64,000 nucleotides of DNA, from the NCBI RefSeq assembly GCF_015351595.1, contig NZ_JADKPT010000017.1, forward strand, positions 33,195 through 97,194, in the 5' to 3' direction. Made by a program: the position numbers and the translations under genes. Under the pieces are notes generated by a model, which had not been told where the DNA came from, did no database searches, and saw only the letters and a program-made list of their open reading frames with translations. Positions within the stretch are counted from its first letter, which is position 1, and every line of letters starts with the position of its first letter. Below are positions 33,277-41,896 of this stretch, in pieces. The DNA is from Flavobacterium sp. LC2016-12 (GTDB taxonomy: Bacteria; Bacteroidota; Bacteroidia; Flavobacteriales; Flavobacteriaceae).

Positions 33277-34638
33277 TTAACCAAATAAAATACTGGCTAC
33301 ATCTTCAATTTTGGCCACAAGCTCAATTTTGATTCCGGTATTTTTTAAGGCGATTTTATTGTACTTGGATACAAAGATAGTATTGAATCCTAATTTTTCA
33401 GCTTCCTGAATGCGTTGATCGACGCGATTTACAGGACGAATTTCGCCAGAAAGTCCAACTTCGCCGGCGAAACAGAACCCTTTAGTTACCGGAATATCTT
33501 CATTTGAGGATAAAATAGCAGCAACAACGGCTAAATCAATTGCGGGATCATCTACTGAAATTCCCCCAGTTACGTTTAGAAAAACGTCTTTGGCGCCTAA
33601 ACGAAATCCGGCTCTTTTTTCTAAAACAGCCAAAATCATGTTTAGTCTTTTGGCATTATAACCCGTTGTGCTTCGTTGCGGAGTTCCGTAAACTGCCGTA
33701 CTTACAAGCGATTGAATTTCGATCATTAACGGACGCATGCCTTCCATTGTAGTAGCAATCGCAGTTCCGGACATTTCTTCATCTTTATGCGAAATCAATA
33801 TTTCAGAAGGATTACTTACTTCGCGTAAACCACTTCCTAACATCTCATAAATTCCCAGTTCGGCAGTTGAGCCAAAACGGTTTTTTAAAGAACGTAGTAT
33901 ACGGTAAACGTGATTTCGGTCGCCTTCAAACTGCAAAACGGTATCGACCATGTGTTCCAGAATCTTTGGTCCGGCAATATTTCCGTCTTTCGTAATATGC
34001 CCGATTAAAATAACCGGAATATTGGTTTCTTTGGCAAATTTGATTAACTCAGCAGTAGTTTCTCTAATTTGAGATATACTTCCGGCAGTTGATTCAATAT
34101 AATCCGTATGTAAAGTCTGAATCGAGTCGATAATGACTATTTCAGGCTGAATGGCTTCAATTTGTTTGAATATATTCTGCGTTTTGGTTTCTGTTAGAAT
34201 ATAGCAATTGTCGCTGTTTGGCGTGATTCTTTCGGCGCGCATTTTTATCTGCTTCTGACTTTCTTCACCAGAAACATATAAAGTTTTATAAGGTAGTTTT
34301 AATGAAATTTGAAGCAAAAGTGTACTTTTTCCTATTCCCGGTTCACCTCCTAAAAGCGTCAAAGATCCCGGAACAATTCCGCCACCTAAAACACGATTCA
34401 ATTCACCATCAGTTGTATCCATTCGGATTTCCTGAGCCGAATCAATTTCGTTAATTTTTAAAGGACGAGGAGCTTTGGTGTTAGAAGTTGGTTCGCTTTT
34501 CCAGGCGACTTTTTCCTGCTTCTGAATGATTTCTTCGGCAATAGTATTCCATTCTTTACAGGCATTGCATTGCCCTTGCCATTTGGCATATTGAGTTCCG
34601 CAGTTCTGACAAAAAAAGGAAGTTTTAACTTTTGACAT
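33277..34638 (-). CDS. radA: DNA repair/recombination protein RadA
   Basis: A 453-residue RecA-like branch-migration ATPase. The N-terminal zinc finger has C10, C13, C24 and C27 (CQNCG, then CNAC). Walker A is GGEPGIGKST (97-106). The RadA signature KNRFG lies near 250, and the C-terminal Lon-like domain is at about 270-453. It promotes processing of recombination intermediates. The stop codon lies at 33277; at its 5' end it touches the esterase-fold gene upstream, sharing one base, so they are co-transcribed. Confidence 0.97.
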   Translation of the reverse strand: MSKVKTSFFCQNCGTQYAKWQGQCNACKEWNTIAEEIIQKQEKVAWKSEPTSNTKAPRPLKINEIDSAQEIRMDTTDGELNRVLGGGIVPGSLTLLGGEPGIGKSTLLLQISLKLPYKTLYVSGEESQKQIKMRAERITPNSDNCYILTETKTQNIFKQIEAIQPEIVIIDSIQTLHTDYIESTAGSISQIRETTAELIKFAKETNIPVILIGHITKDGNIAGPKILEHMVDTVLQFEGDRNHVYRILRSLKNRFGSTAELGIYEMLGSGLREVSNPSEILISHKDEEMSGTAIATTMEGMRPLMIEIQSLVSTAVYGTPQRSTTGYNAKRLNMILAVLEKRAGFRLGAKDVFLNVTGGISVDDPAIDLAVVAAILSSNEDIPVTKGFCFAGEVGLSGEIRPVNRVDQRIQEAEKLGFNTIFVSKYNKIALKNTGIKIELVAKIEDVASILFG

Positions 34639-35792
34639 TATTTGGTTTTTTTGGCAAGTGTATTCATTTCATCAATTTTCTCATACATCAAATCCTTGTT
34701 TAAGTCACCAATTGGTTCCATTTGCGAAGCATTTTGATATTTTTTTGAAGCATGCTTCGGATCTCCCATTTTCTCATACATCAAACCTAATTCATATTCT
34801 CCCAACATCGCTTTTGGATAATTTACATTTCCAATTTCGGCCATCTTTCCTAATTCATCGTAAGCGTTCTTTTTTAAGATAAGAGTCTCTATAATTTTGA
34901 AATCACTAATTCTTACCGGAATTTGAACTCCTAAAACTTTAGACATGACATTATATTTATTCTCCAGATAATCGGCATAACCTGATTCAAGAACAGCGAT
35001 TTTGTCATTGTATTCTGCAGAATTTATAGGTCTGTAAACTTCAAAAATTTGATATAAAGCACTCGGGATGGCATGTAATACCTGAGTGTAATGTGTTGTT
35101 CCTTTGAATAGATCATATTTATAATTTACTAACGGATTATTAGCAATTTTAATATTGCTGTCTAATTTTTCAATTGGTTCTTTAATTTTTTTATTGTCTC
35201 CATCAGCTGCAGATAGATAGTAAAATAAAGGCTCGGTCACTTTAGCAAATTTTTCAGGAACCCTAACTTCCATTTTATTGGCAAGTTCAGGACTGAAAGA
35301 GATGTAGGCATTAAAAAGAGGTTGTTCCTTATATAAATAGAAATTAATGAAACTTGCAGTTACATCATGTCCTGCAATAATTCTAAAAGGCGCTGTTCGG
35401 TATTTTTTTTCAATGTAAGGAAGTAATTCGGCACCTATAAATTCATAAAATTCTGCTCCTTTTTCAAAAGGAAGTCCAGTATTCTGATCAATTGTTGTGT
35501 CGTCTTCGCGTTCATCATTTTTATTCTGATGCACGCCGATGATAATCATTTCAGGTATATCTCCCCAGTAATTACCGTAACTTATAGCTCCGGAGAAAGG
35601 ATCAAATAAATAATCGCCGTCTAATAGATACAGAACAGGATATTTTTTTTCAGGATTAGCTTCGTAAGAAGCAGGAAGTCCGATGGTTATTCTTCTTTCT
35701 TCTCCCAATTTTTCAGATTGAATGTTATCAAATTTTTTCTGGGCAAATGAAGAAATTGACACTAAAATAAACAGTAGGTAGGCTTTTTTCAT
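34638..35792 (-). CDS. Exported esterase-fold (alpha/beta hydrolase) protein with Ser-to-Asp change
   Basis: Start set at the ATG at 35792, giving signal peptide MKKAYLLFILVSISSFA; the frame begins at 35804. The 384-residue protein has the Fes/esterase-D fold: VLYLLDGDYLF near 55, then IIIGVHQNKN and LLPYIEKKYRT. At the nucleophile elbow it reads IIAGHDVTASF (G141-H142-D143) where active members have GHSxGG. A histidine is available at H234 or H240. The last about 100 residues include a TPR-like helical stretch (ELGLMYEKMGDPKHASKKY). It may be inactive or use a different chemistry. Co-transcribed with radA; no functional link is known. Confidence 0.82.
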   Translation of the reverse strand: MKKAYLLFILVSISSFAQKKFDNIQSEKLGEERRITIGLPASYEANPEKKYPVLYLLDGDYLFDPFSGAISYGNYWGDIPEMIIIGVHQNKNDEREDDTTIDQNTGLPFEKGAEFYEFIGAELLPYIEKKYRTAPFRIIAGHDVTASFINFYLYKEQPLFNAYISFSPELANKMEVRVPEKFAKVTEPLFYYLSAADGDNKKIKEPIEKLDSNIKIANNPLVNYKYDLFKGTTHYTQVLHAIPSALYQIFEVYRPINSAEYNDKIAVLESGYADYLENKYNVMSKVLGVQIPVRISDFKIIETLILKKNAYDELGKMAEIGNVNYPKAMLGEYELGLMYEKMGDPKHASKKYQNASQMEPIGDLNKDLMYEKIDEMNTLAKKTK

Positions 35793-35993
35793 GATTTGTG
35801 GCATTTCAGTAAATTAAAAAGTATTGAAATAAGGTAGCAATATAATACTTTATTTGCTTTTTTCTTACAGCAGGATTTTAAAAAGCTAGGAACTTTTGGG
35901 CTGGAATCTGTTTGATTTTAGGCCAAAGAAATAGTGTTTGTACAAAAATAAATTTTGACAAATAATTGGGAAGATAAAGTGTAAAAGGGTTAC

Positions 35994-36344
35994 TTAGGTT
36001 AACGAATTATCGTTTTCATTAGGGAAAATGATCCATGGTTTGAAGGTTTTGGCTTCTTCAAAATCCAGGGTAGCATATGATATAATGATAATAATGTCGT
36101 CTTTCTGAACTTTTCTTGCTGCAGGACCATTCAGTGTAATATCTCCTGAATTTTTTTCTCCTTTAATAGCATAAGTTTCAAAACGTTCGCCATTATTGAT
36201 ATTTACAATAGATACTTTTTCACCTTCAATAATATTTGAGGCTTCCAGTAATGTTTCGTCAATAGTAATACTGCCGATATAATTTAAATCAGCTCCAGTT
36301 ACTTTTACACGATGAATTTTAGATTTTATAACTTGAATTTGCAT
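35994..36344 (-). CDS. panD: Aspartate 1-decarboxylase
   Basis: A 116-residue pyruvoyl enzyme that makes beta-alanine from aspartate for pantothenate. The self-cleavage site is G24-S25 in NYIGSITID, which forms the pyruvoyl group on Ser25. GEKVSIVNINNGERFETYAI and the NGPAARKVQKDD region match the family. The gene lies 14 bp after panC on the same strand, an operon that supplies beta-alanine and joins it to pantoate. Confidence 0.96.
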   Translation of the reverse strand: MQIQVIKSKIHRVKVTGADLNYIGSITIDETLLEASNIIEGEKVSIVNINNGERFETYAIKGEKNSGDITLNGPAARKVQKDDIIIIISYATLDFEEAKTFKPWIIFPNENDNSLT

Positions 36345-36358
36345 GCTGCAAAGGTAAA

Positions 36359-37207
36359 TTAATTTAATGAAATGGTGTCAATCAGTCTTATAGAATTAAC
36401 AAATACTGCTATAAACGCGCGGTAATTTTTGTCTTTACTTTTGTTTTCTATAGGTAATAATGTTGATTCGTCAGCAATAACGAAATATTCAAGGTCGAAC
36501 CTTGGGTTGTCTTTGAAGGAATTTTCTACAAATTCTATCGTTTCTTCAGGACTTTTGGTTTTGAATATTTCTTTTGCTTCCGTCAAAGTTTTATAAATAA
36601 TAGACGCTTCCTTTCGTTCTTCAGCAGTTAAGCGTTCATTACGAGAACTCATAGCTAACTGATTATCTTCTCTAAATATGGGACAGCCAACAACATTTAC
36701 CGGCAAATGATTTTTTTCAACCATCTTTTTAACGATTTGCAATTGCTGAAAATCTTTTTCACCAAAATAAGCATTGGTTGGGGTAACAATTTCAAATAAT
36801 CTTTTTACAATAGTTCCAACTCCGTTAAAATGCCCGGGTCTAAATTTTCCTTCCATTTGATTTTCCAGTCCGTCAAAATCAAAATCCTGAGATATTGTTT
36901 TTCCTTCGTAAATATCTTCCACAGAAGGAGCGTATAAAATCATTTTGTCACTTAAACCTCGCATTTTTTTAACGTCTTCTTCAAGGGTTCTTGGGTATTT
37001 TGCAAGATCTTCAGGATTGTTGAATTGGGTAGGATTTACGAAAATACTAACAACAGTATCATCGTTTTCTTTAAGAGATCGTTGCATTAAAGCCAGATGC
37101 CCTTGATGTAAAGCGCCCATTGTTGGTACAAATCCGATAGTTGAATTTGTGGTTTTGATAGTTTTTAAATAGGCTATCAAAGCTACTTTACCGTAGAAAA
37201 TATGCAT
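36359..37207 (-). CDS. panC: Pantothenate synthetase
   Basis: A 282-residue enzyme that joins pantoate and beta-alanine using ATP. The start is the ATG at 37207 (MHIFYGKVALIAYL); a longer frame begins at 37237 but its extra residues are not family-like. The nucleotide-binding motif FVPTMGALHQGHLAL (H34, H37) is class-I-synthetase-like. NPTQFNNPEDLAKYPR, FGEKDFQQL and MSSRNERL are all present. Downstream gene: panD. Confidence 0.96.
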   Translation of the reverse strand: MHIFYGKVALIAYLKTIKTTNSTIGFVPTMGALHQGHLALMQRSLKENDDTVVSIFVNPTQFNNPEDLAKYPRTLEEDVKKMRGLSDKMILYAPSVEDIYEGKTISQDFDFDGLENQMEGKFRPGHFNGVGTIVKRLFEIVTPTNAYFGEKDFQQLQIVKKMVEKNHLPVNVVGCPIFREDNQLAMSSRNERLTAEERKEASIIYKTLTEAKEIFKTKSPEETIEFVENSFKDNPRFDLEYFVIADESTLLPIENKSKDKNYRAFIAVFVNSIRLIDTISLN

Positions 37208-37269
37208 GGCGGTATTATTAAAATTTAGTGCAAACATAATATATTAGTTATAAACTGCATAAATTTTTG

Positions 37270-37277
37270 TAATTTTG
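37270..37277 (+). promoter_or_regulatory. Putative -7 box for the GT5-like/DUF4270/glmS operon
   Basis: TAATTTTG fits TAnnTTTG, 39 bp before the start codon. The -33 region lacks a clear TTG. Confidence 0.4.
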
Positions 37278-37315
37278 CAACGTTTTTATTACCAAAAATT
37301 AAGTAAAATACTATT

Positions 37316-38122
37316 ATGAAAGATAAGAGGATATTATATGTATCATCTGAAGTCGTGCCTTATTTGGCTGAAAATGAGGTTTCTTTAATGTCTTATGACG
37401 TTCCAAAAATGATTAACGATCAAGGAGGTCAGATAAGAATTTTCATGCCAAGATATGGAAATATCAATGAAAGAAGACACCAGTTACACGAAGTAATTAG
37501 ACTTTCAGGAATGAATTTGGTAGTGAATGACTTAGATATGCCATTGATTATTAAAGTAGCTTCAATTCCGAAAGAAAGAATTCAGGTTTATTTTATCGAT
37601 AATGATGAATATTTTAAGCGTAAAGCAACTTTTGCTGACGAAGAGGGAGTTTTGTATCCTGATAATGACGAAAGAGCAATATTTTTTGCAAAAGGAGTTG
37701 TTGAAACGGTAAAAAAATTAAATTGGGTTCCGGATATTATTCACGTTCATGGCTGGTTGGCTGCTATGCTGCCAATTTACATGAAACATTATTATAAAAA
37801 CGAAGCGTTGTTTTCTGAAACTAAAATCGTAACATCTGTTTACGGACAATCTTTTGATGAGAATTTAGATTTAGAAATGATCAACAAGGTGAAATTTGAC
37901 GGTGTTCCGCATGAGTCGGTTGCCGATTTGGAAACGCCTAATTATGAAAATATCTTAAAGGCCAGCATATTGCATTCTGATGCCGTTATTATAGCGTCTG
38001 AAAACGTATCCCCAAGTTTAACAAAATTTATAGAATCTTCAGGAAAACCTTTTTTACCTTTCGCCACGAAAGATGCATTCGCTGAAGCGTATACAAATTT
38101 CTATAAAAGTATGGGTCTTTAA
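37316..38122 (+). CDS. Truncated glycogen-synthase-like (GT5 N-terminal domain) protein
   Basis: A 268-residue protein aligned with only the N-terminal Rossmann half of glycogen/starch synthase: ILYVSSEVVPYL at the start, IRIFMPRYGNINE, and DIIHVHGWLAAMLPIYMK. The second GT-B domain is absent. The ADP-glucose loop K-x-G-G is also missing: residues 17-22 read LAENEV where active enzymes have KTGGL. Glycogen synthesis by this protein alone is therefore unlikely; a regulatory or moonlighting role is possible. It is the first gene of an operon with the DUF4270 lipoprotein gene and glmS (22-bp gap to the next). Confidence 0.85.
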   Translation: MKDKRILYVSSEVVPYLAENEVSLMSYDVPKMINDQGGQIRIFMPRYGNINERRHQLHEVIRLSGMNLVVNDLDMPLIIKVASIPKERIQVYFIDNDEYFKRKATFADEEGVLYPDNDERAIFFAKGVVETVKKLNWVPDIIHVHGWLAAMLPIYMKHYYKNEALFSETKIVTSVYGQSFDENLDLEMINKVKFDGVPHESVADLETPNYENILKASILHSDAVIIASENVSPSLTKFIESSGKPFLPFATKDAFAEAYTNFYKSMGL

Positions 38123-38143
38123 ATTTTAACTTTATTATTAAAC

Positions 38144-39736
38144 ATGTATAATACTTCTTTTATTAAGAAAATTCTATTAGTTGCAACAGTTGTTCTTTTA
38201 TATTCTTGCGATAAAGATTTTAATGCGATTGGTGATGATTTGATCGGAGATAATCATTTTGGGCTTGAAGGTGAAAAATATGATGTATTAGCTTACAACC
38301 AGGAAGTAACGCCAGTGCAGTCAAATGGATTAGCAATTAACGGTTTAGGTATTTATGATAATCCTGTTTTGGGAACTACAAATGGTAATTTTGTTACTCA
38401 GCTTACATTGGCTGCTTACGCACCAACTATTGGGGAAGAGGCAGTTATTGATAGCGTTACTTTAAGTGTTCCTTATTTTAAGCATATAAAAAATTCAAAT
38501 TCAGACGGTAGTACAACATATGAGTTAGATTCTATTTATGGGTCAACAAATGGTAAACTTAAATTGAGTGTTTACGAATCTGGTATTCAAATGAGAACTT
38601 CTTATTTTGATAGCGGATCCCAATTGGCTCAATTGTATTATACGGATCAAAATGCGGATTTTGATAATTTTAAAAAAGGTGAGCGCTTAAATGACGACAA
38701 CGAAAAAGATTTTCGACAAAATGATAAATTCTTTTTTAGTTCTGCAGAGATTGTGCTAAAAGCTAAAGATGATGCAGGTAAGGAAACAACGACCAGAGTT
38801 GCGCCTGAAATGCATCTGAAATTAAATAAAGCTTTTTTTCAGGACAAAATTTTAGGAGCGCCAGCTGCAAAACTTGCAAATGCTGATGCTTTTCAGGAAT
38901 ATTTTAGAGGATTGTACTTTAAAGTAGAAAAATCTGACGGTAGTCCTAGTAATATGGCACTTTTAGATTTTTCGAAAGGTAAAATAACAATTAATTATAA
39001 AGCTAAAACAGCAAGTACTACTGATGCAGCAACTGCTAAAGAAAATAAGTCTCTTGAAATTAGTTTAGGTGGAGGAGCTACAGCTAGTTTGTTGAATGAT
39101 GCTAAAAATGCCAATTATGCAAATGCAATAAATCCGGCGAATGTCAATAAAACTCTTGGAGATGAAACTCTTTATTTAAAAGGAGGGCAGGGATCGCTTG
39201 CTGTTATTGATCTTTCAGATTTTGGTACAAAGTTGGCCGAAATCAGGGAAAATAAGTGGATGGTTAACGAAGCTAATTTGGTGTTTTATGTAGATGCTAC
39301 TAAAATGACCGGTGCTGATGAGCCAAAGAGAGTGTACTTGTATGATTTAACAAATAATGTTCCGGTAATTGATTATGCTGATGGAACTAGCGGATTTTTA
39401 GGTAGTGATTCTAAAACAACAAGATATGTTTTTGGTGGAATACTAGACGTCGATGCTTCTACTAAACGTGGAAAATCATATAAGGTTAGAATTACAAATC
39501 ATATTAGAAATCTTATAAAAGATGCTACTGCTACTAATGTTAAGTTAGGTTTAGTTGTGACTGAAGATATAAGTATTTTTGCTTCAAATAAACTTAAGTT
39601 AAAGAACGATGTTATTTCAGAAGCACCAAAAGGATCAGTTACTAGTCCTTTAGGAACAATTTTGTATGGAAGTAAAGCATCTGTACCGGAAGCGCAAAGA
39701 CTAAGGCTTGAAGTTTACTACACGAAACCAAATTAA
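38144..39736 (+). CDS. DUF4270 lipoprotein
   Basis: A 530-residue lipoprotein with lipobox LLYSC (C22) followed by DKDFNAIGDDLIG, a DUF4270 start. Conserved parts include QSNGLAINGLGIYDNPVLG near 70 and LRLEVYYTKPN at the C-terminus. It is predicted to be mostly beta and to sit in the outer membrane. Function unknown in this family, which is common in Bacteroidota. It sits directly between the GT5-like gene and glmS, an order often conserved in Flavobacteria, so a link to cell-envelope sugars is plausible. Confidence 0.92.
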   Translation: MYNTSFIKKILLVATVVLLYSCDKDFNAIGDDLIGDNHFGLEGEKYDVLAYNQEVTPVQSNGLAINGLGIYDNPVLGTTNGNFVTQLTLAAYAPTIGEEAVIDSVTLSVPYFKHIKNSNSDGSTTYELDSIYGSTNGKLKLSVYESGIQMRTSYFDSGSQLAQLYYTDQNADFDNFKKGERLNDDNEKDFRQNDKFFFSSAEIVLKAKDDAGKETTTRVAPEMHLKLNKAFFQDKILGAPAAKLANADAFQEYFRGLYFKVEKSDGSPSNMALLDFSKGKITINYKAKTASTTDAATAKENKSLEISLGGGATASLLNDAKNANYANAINPANVNKTLGDETLYLKGGQGSLAVIDLSDFGTKLAEIRENKWMVNEANLVFYVDATKMTGADEPKRVYLYDLTNNVPVIDYADGTSGFLGSDSKTTRYVFGGILDVDASTKRGKSYKVRITNHIRNLIKDATATNVKLGLVVTEDISIFASNKLKLKNDVISEAPKGSVTSPLGTILYGSKASVPEAQRLRLEVYYTKPN

Positions 39737-39745
39737 TAAATATAT

Positions 39746-41593
39746 ATGTGTGGAATTGTTGGATATATCGGCCATCGAGAGGCGTATCCTATTGTTATAA
39801 AAGGATTAAAGCGGCTCGAATACAGAGGATATGACAGTGCAGGTGTTATGTTGTATGATGACTCAGGCGTCAAACTTTGTAAAACAAAAGGTAAAGTTTC
39901 GGATCTTGAAGCTAAGGCAAAAGACGATTTTACAACTAATGGAACTATTGGAATTGGGCATACCCGTTGGGCAACCCATGGAGTTCCGAATGATGTAAAT
40001 TCACATCCGCATCTTTCTAATTCTGGTGAATTAGTGATTATTCACAACGGAATTATAGAAAATTACTCACCTCTTAAAGAGGAATTAATAAAAAGAGGTT
40101 ACACTTTCAAATCTGATACCGATACTGAAGTTTTAGTGAATTTGATTGAAGAAGTTCAAAAAAACGAAGGTATAAAATTAGGTAAAGCAGTGCAAATTGC
40201 GTTGAATCAGGTTGTAGGAGCGTATGCTATTGCAGTTTTTGATAAAAAAAATCCTAACGAAATTGTCGCTGCGAGATTAGGAAGTCCTTTGGCGATTGGT
40301 GTAGGAGAAGGAGAGTATTTTATTGCTTCAGATGCTTCGCCTTTTATTGAGTATACGTCAAATGCGATTTATCTTGAAGATGGTGAAATGGCAAATATTA
40401 GATTGCACAAGCCTCTTAAAGTTAGAAAAATTAAAGATGACTCTTTGGTAGATCCTTATATTCAGGAACTTCAAATGAATTTGGAGCAAATTGAAAAAGG
40501 AGGTTATGATCATTTCATGTTGAAAGAGATTTACGAACAACCAAGCGTTATTAAAGATACTTACAGAGGAAGACTTCATGCAAATGAGGGAATTGTTCAA
40601 ATGGCAGGTGTTGAAGATAATCTTGAAAAATTTCTGAATGCTAAACGAATTCTGATTGTTGCTTGTGGTACTTCATGGCATGCAGGTTTGGTAGCAGAAT
40701 ATATTTTTGAAGAGTTTACACGTATTCCTGTAGAAGTAGAATATGCTTCTGAATTCAGATATAGAAACCCAATCATAAATAAAGATGATGTTGTAATTGC
40801 TATTTCTCAATCTGGAGAAACTGCAGATACAATGGCGGCTATTAAATTGGCTAAAGAAAACGGAGCTTTTGTTTTTGGTGTTTGTAATGTTGTAGGTTCT
40901 TCTATTTCAAGAGAAAGTCATGCTGGTGCTTATACACACGCTGGTCCGGAAATTGGAGTAGCGTCAACTAAAGCTTTCACCACTCAAATCACAGTTTTAA
41001 CTATGATTGCGCTGAGATTAGGAAAAGCGAAAGGAACATTGTCAAATCCTGATTTTCATGCATATTTGCAAGAATTAGAATTGATTCCTGAAAAAGTTGC
41101 CGAGGCTTTAGAGACAAATGATAGGGCAAAAGAAATTGCAGCTGCTTTTAAAGATGCACCAAACTGCTTGTATTTAGGACGTGGATATAACTTCCCCGTT
41201 GCGCTTGAAGGAGCATTGAAGTTAAAAGAGATATCTTATATTCATGCTGAAGGTTATCCTGCTGCTGAAATGAAACACGGACCAATTGCTTTAATTGATG
41301 AGCATATGCCGGTTATTGTAATTGCACCTAAACAAGGTCATTACGATAAAATTGTTAGTAATATCCAGGAAATTAAATCAAGAAGCGGTAAAATTATTGC
41401 TGTAGTTACTAAAGGTGATACGCAAGTGCGCGAATTAGCTGATTATGTAATTGAGATTCCAGAAACGTCAGATGCATTGTCTCCGCTAATTACTACTATA
41501 CCATTGCAATTGCTTTCTTATTACATTGCAGTGATGAGAGGTTGTAATGTTGATCAACCACGTAATTTGGCAAAATCTGTTACTGTAGAATAA
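39746..41593 (+). CDS. glmS: Glutamine-fructose-6-phosphate aminotransferase
   Basis: A 615-residue enzyme that makes glucosamine-6-phosphate, the first step of amino-sugar synthesis for peptidoglycan. Cys2 in MCGIVGYIGHRE is the glutaminase nucleophile, after removal of Met1. The N-terminal amidotransferase domain (to about 240) has RLEYRGYDSAG and HTRWATHG. Two SIS domains follow (SQSGETADTM near 350; GRGYNFPVALEGALKLKE near 480). The C-terminus ends NLAKSVTVE as in active enzymes. Last gene of the three-gene operon; a terminator follows. Confidence 0.98.
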   Translation: MCGIVGYIGHREAYPIVIKGLKRLEYRGYDSAGVMLYDDSGVKLCKTKGKVSDLEAKAKDDFTTNGTIGIGHTRWATHGVPNDVNSHPHLSNSGELVIIHNGIIENYSPLKEELIKRGYTFKSDTDTEVLVNLIEEVQKNEGIKLGKAVQIALNQVVGAYAIAVFDKKNPNEIVAARLGSPLAIGVGEGEYFIASDASPFIEYTSNAIYLEDGEMANIRLHKPLKVRKIKDDSLVDPYIQELQMNLEQIEKGGYDHFMLKEIYEQPSVIKDTYRGRLHANEGIVQMAGVEDNLEKFLNAKRILIVACGTSWHAGLVAEYIFEEFTRIPVEVEYASEFRYRNPIINKDDVVIAISQSGETADTMAAIKLAKENGAFVFGVCNVVGSSISRESHAGAYTHAGPEIGVASTKAFTTQITVLTMIALRLGKAKGTLSNPDFHAYLQELELIPEKVAEALETNDRAKEIAAAFKDAPNCLYLGRGYNFPVALEGALKLKEISYIHAEGYPAAEMKHGPIALIDEHMPVIVIAPKQGHYDKIVSNIQEIKSRSGKIIAVVTKGDTQVRELADYVIEIPETSDALSPLITTIPLQLLSYYIAVMRGCNVDQPRNLAKSVTVE

Positions 41594-41613
41594 TATCTAC
41601 TTATATAATATGT

Positions 41614-41648
41614 TAAAAAAGCGAGATTTATGTCTCGCTTTTTTTTAT
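41614..41648 (+). terminator. Terminator of glmS operon
   Basis: AAAAAAGCGAGAT and ATGTCTCGCTTTTTT form a stem followed by a T-run. Confidence 0.88.
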
Positions 41649-41896
41649 TATCATATTTTTTTTCTTTACCTACTATTTTTATTATATCCTCAATTTTTCT
41701 CTTAAATTTTATATGTATGCATACTATTTGAGTTTTGAAAAGCTTTGTTGTTGCTGTTAATTTAATAAAATGCATTATGGAAAAGTTAAAATAGTTACTA
41801 AAAAGATGCGTTATATTAATTTTTTTTAACGTTTTTTTATTAATCTCAAAAATATTTGTATTTTGGCTAGATAAACTAACCAAAAAACTAACCCAC
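41649..41896. other. Non-coding AT-rich leader region before the TonB receptor
   Basis: Very T-rich sequence with no coding potential on the plus strand. The last 60 bp hold AATATTTGTATTTTGG, a weak promoter-like stretch, then repeated ACTAACC units before the ATG. A minus-strand frame that crosses this region and the receptor's 5' end is not believed. Confidence 0.5.
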
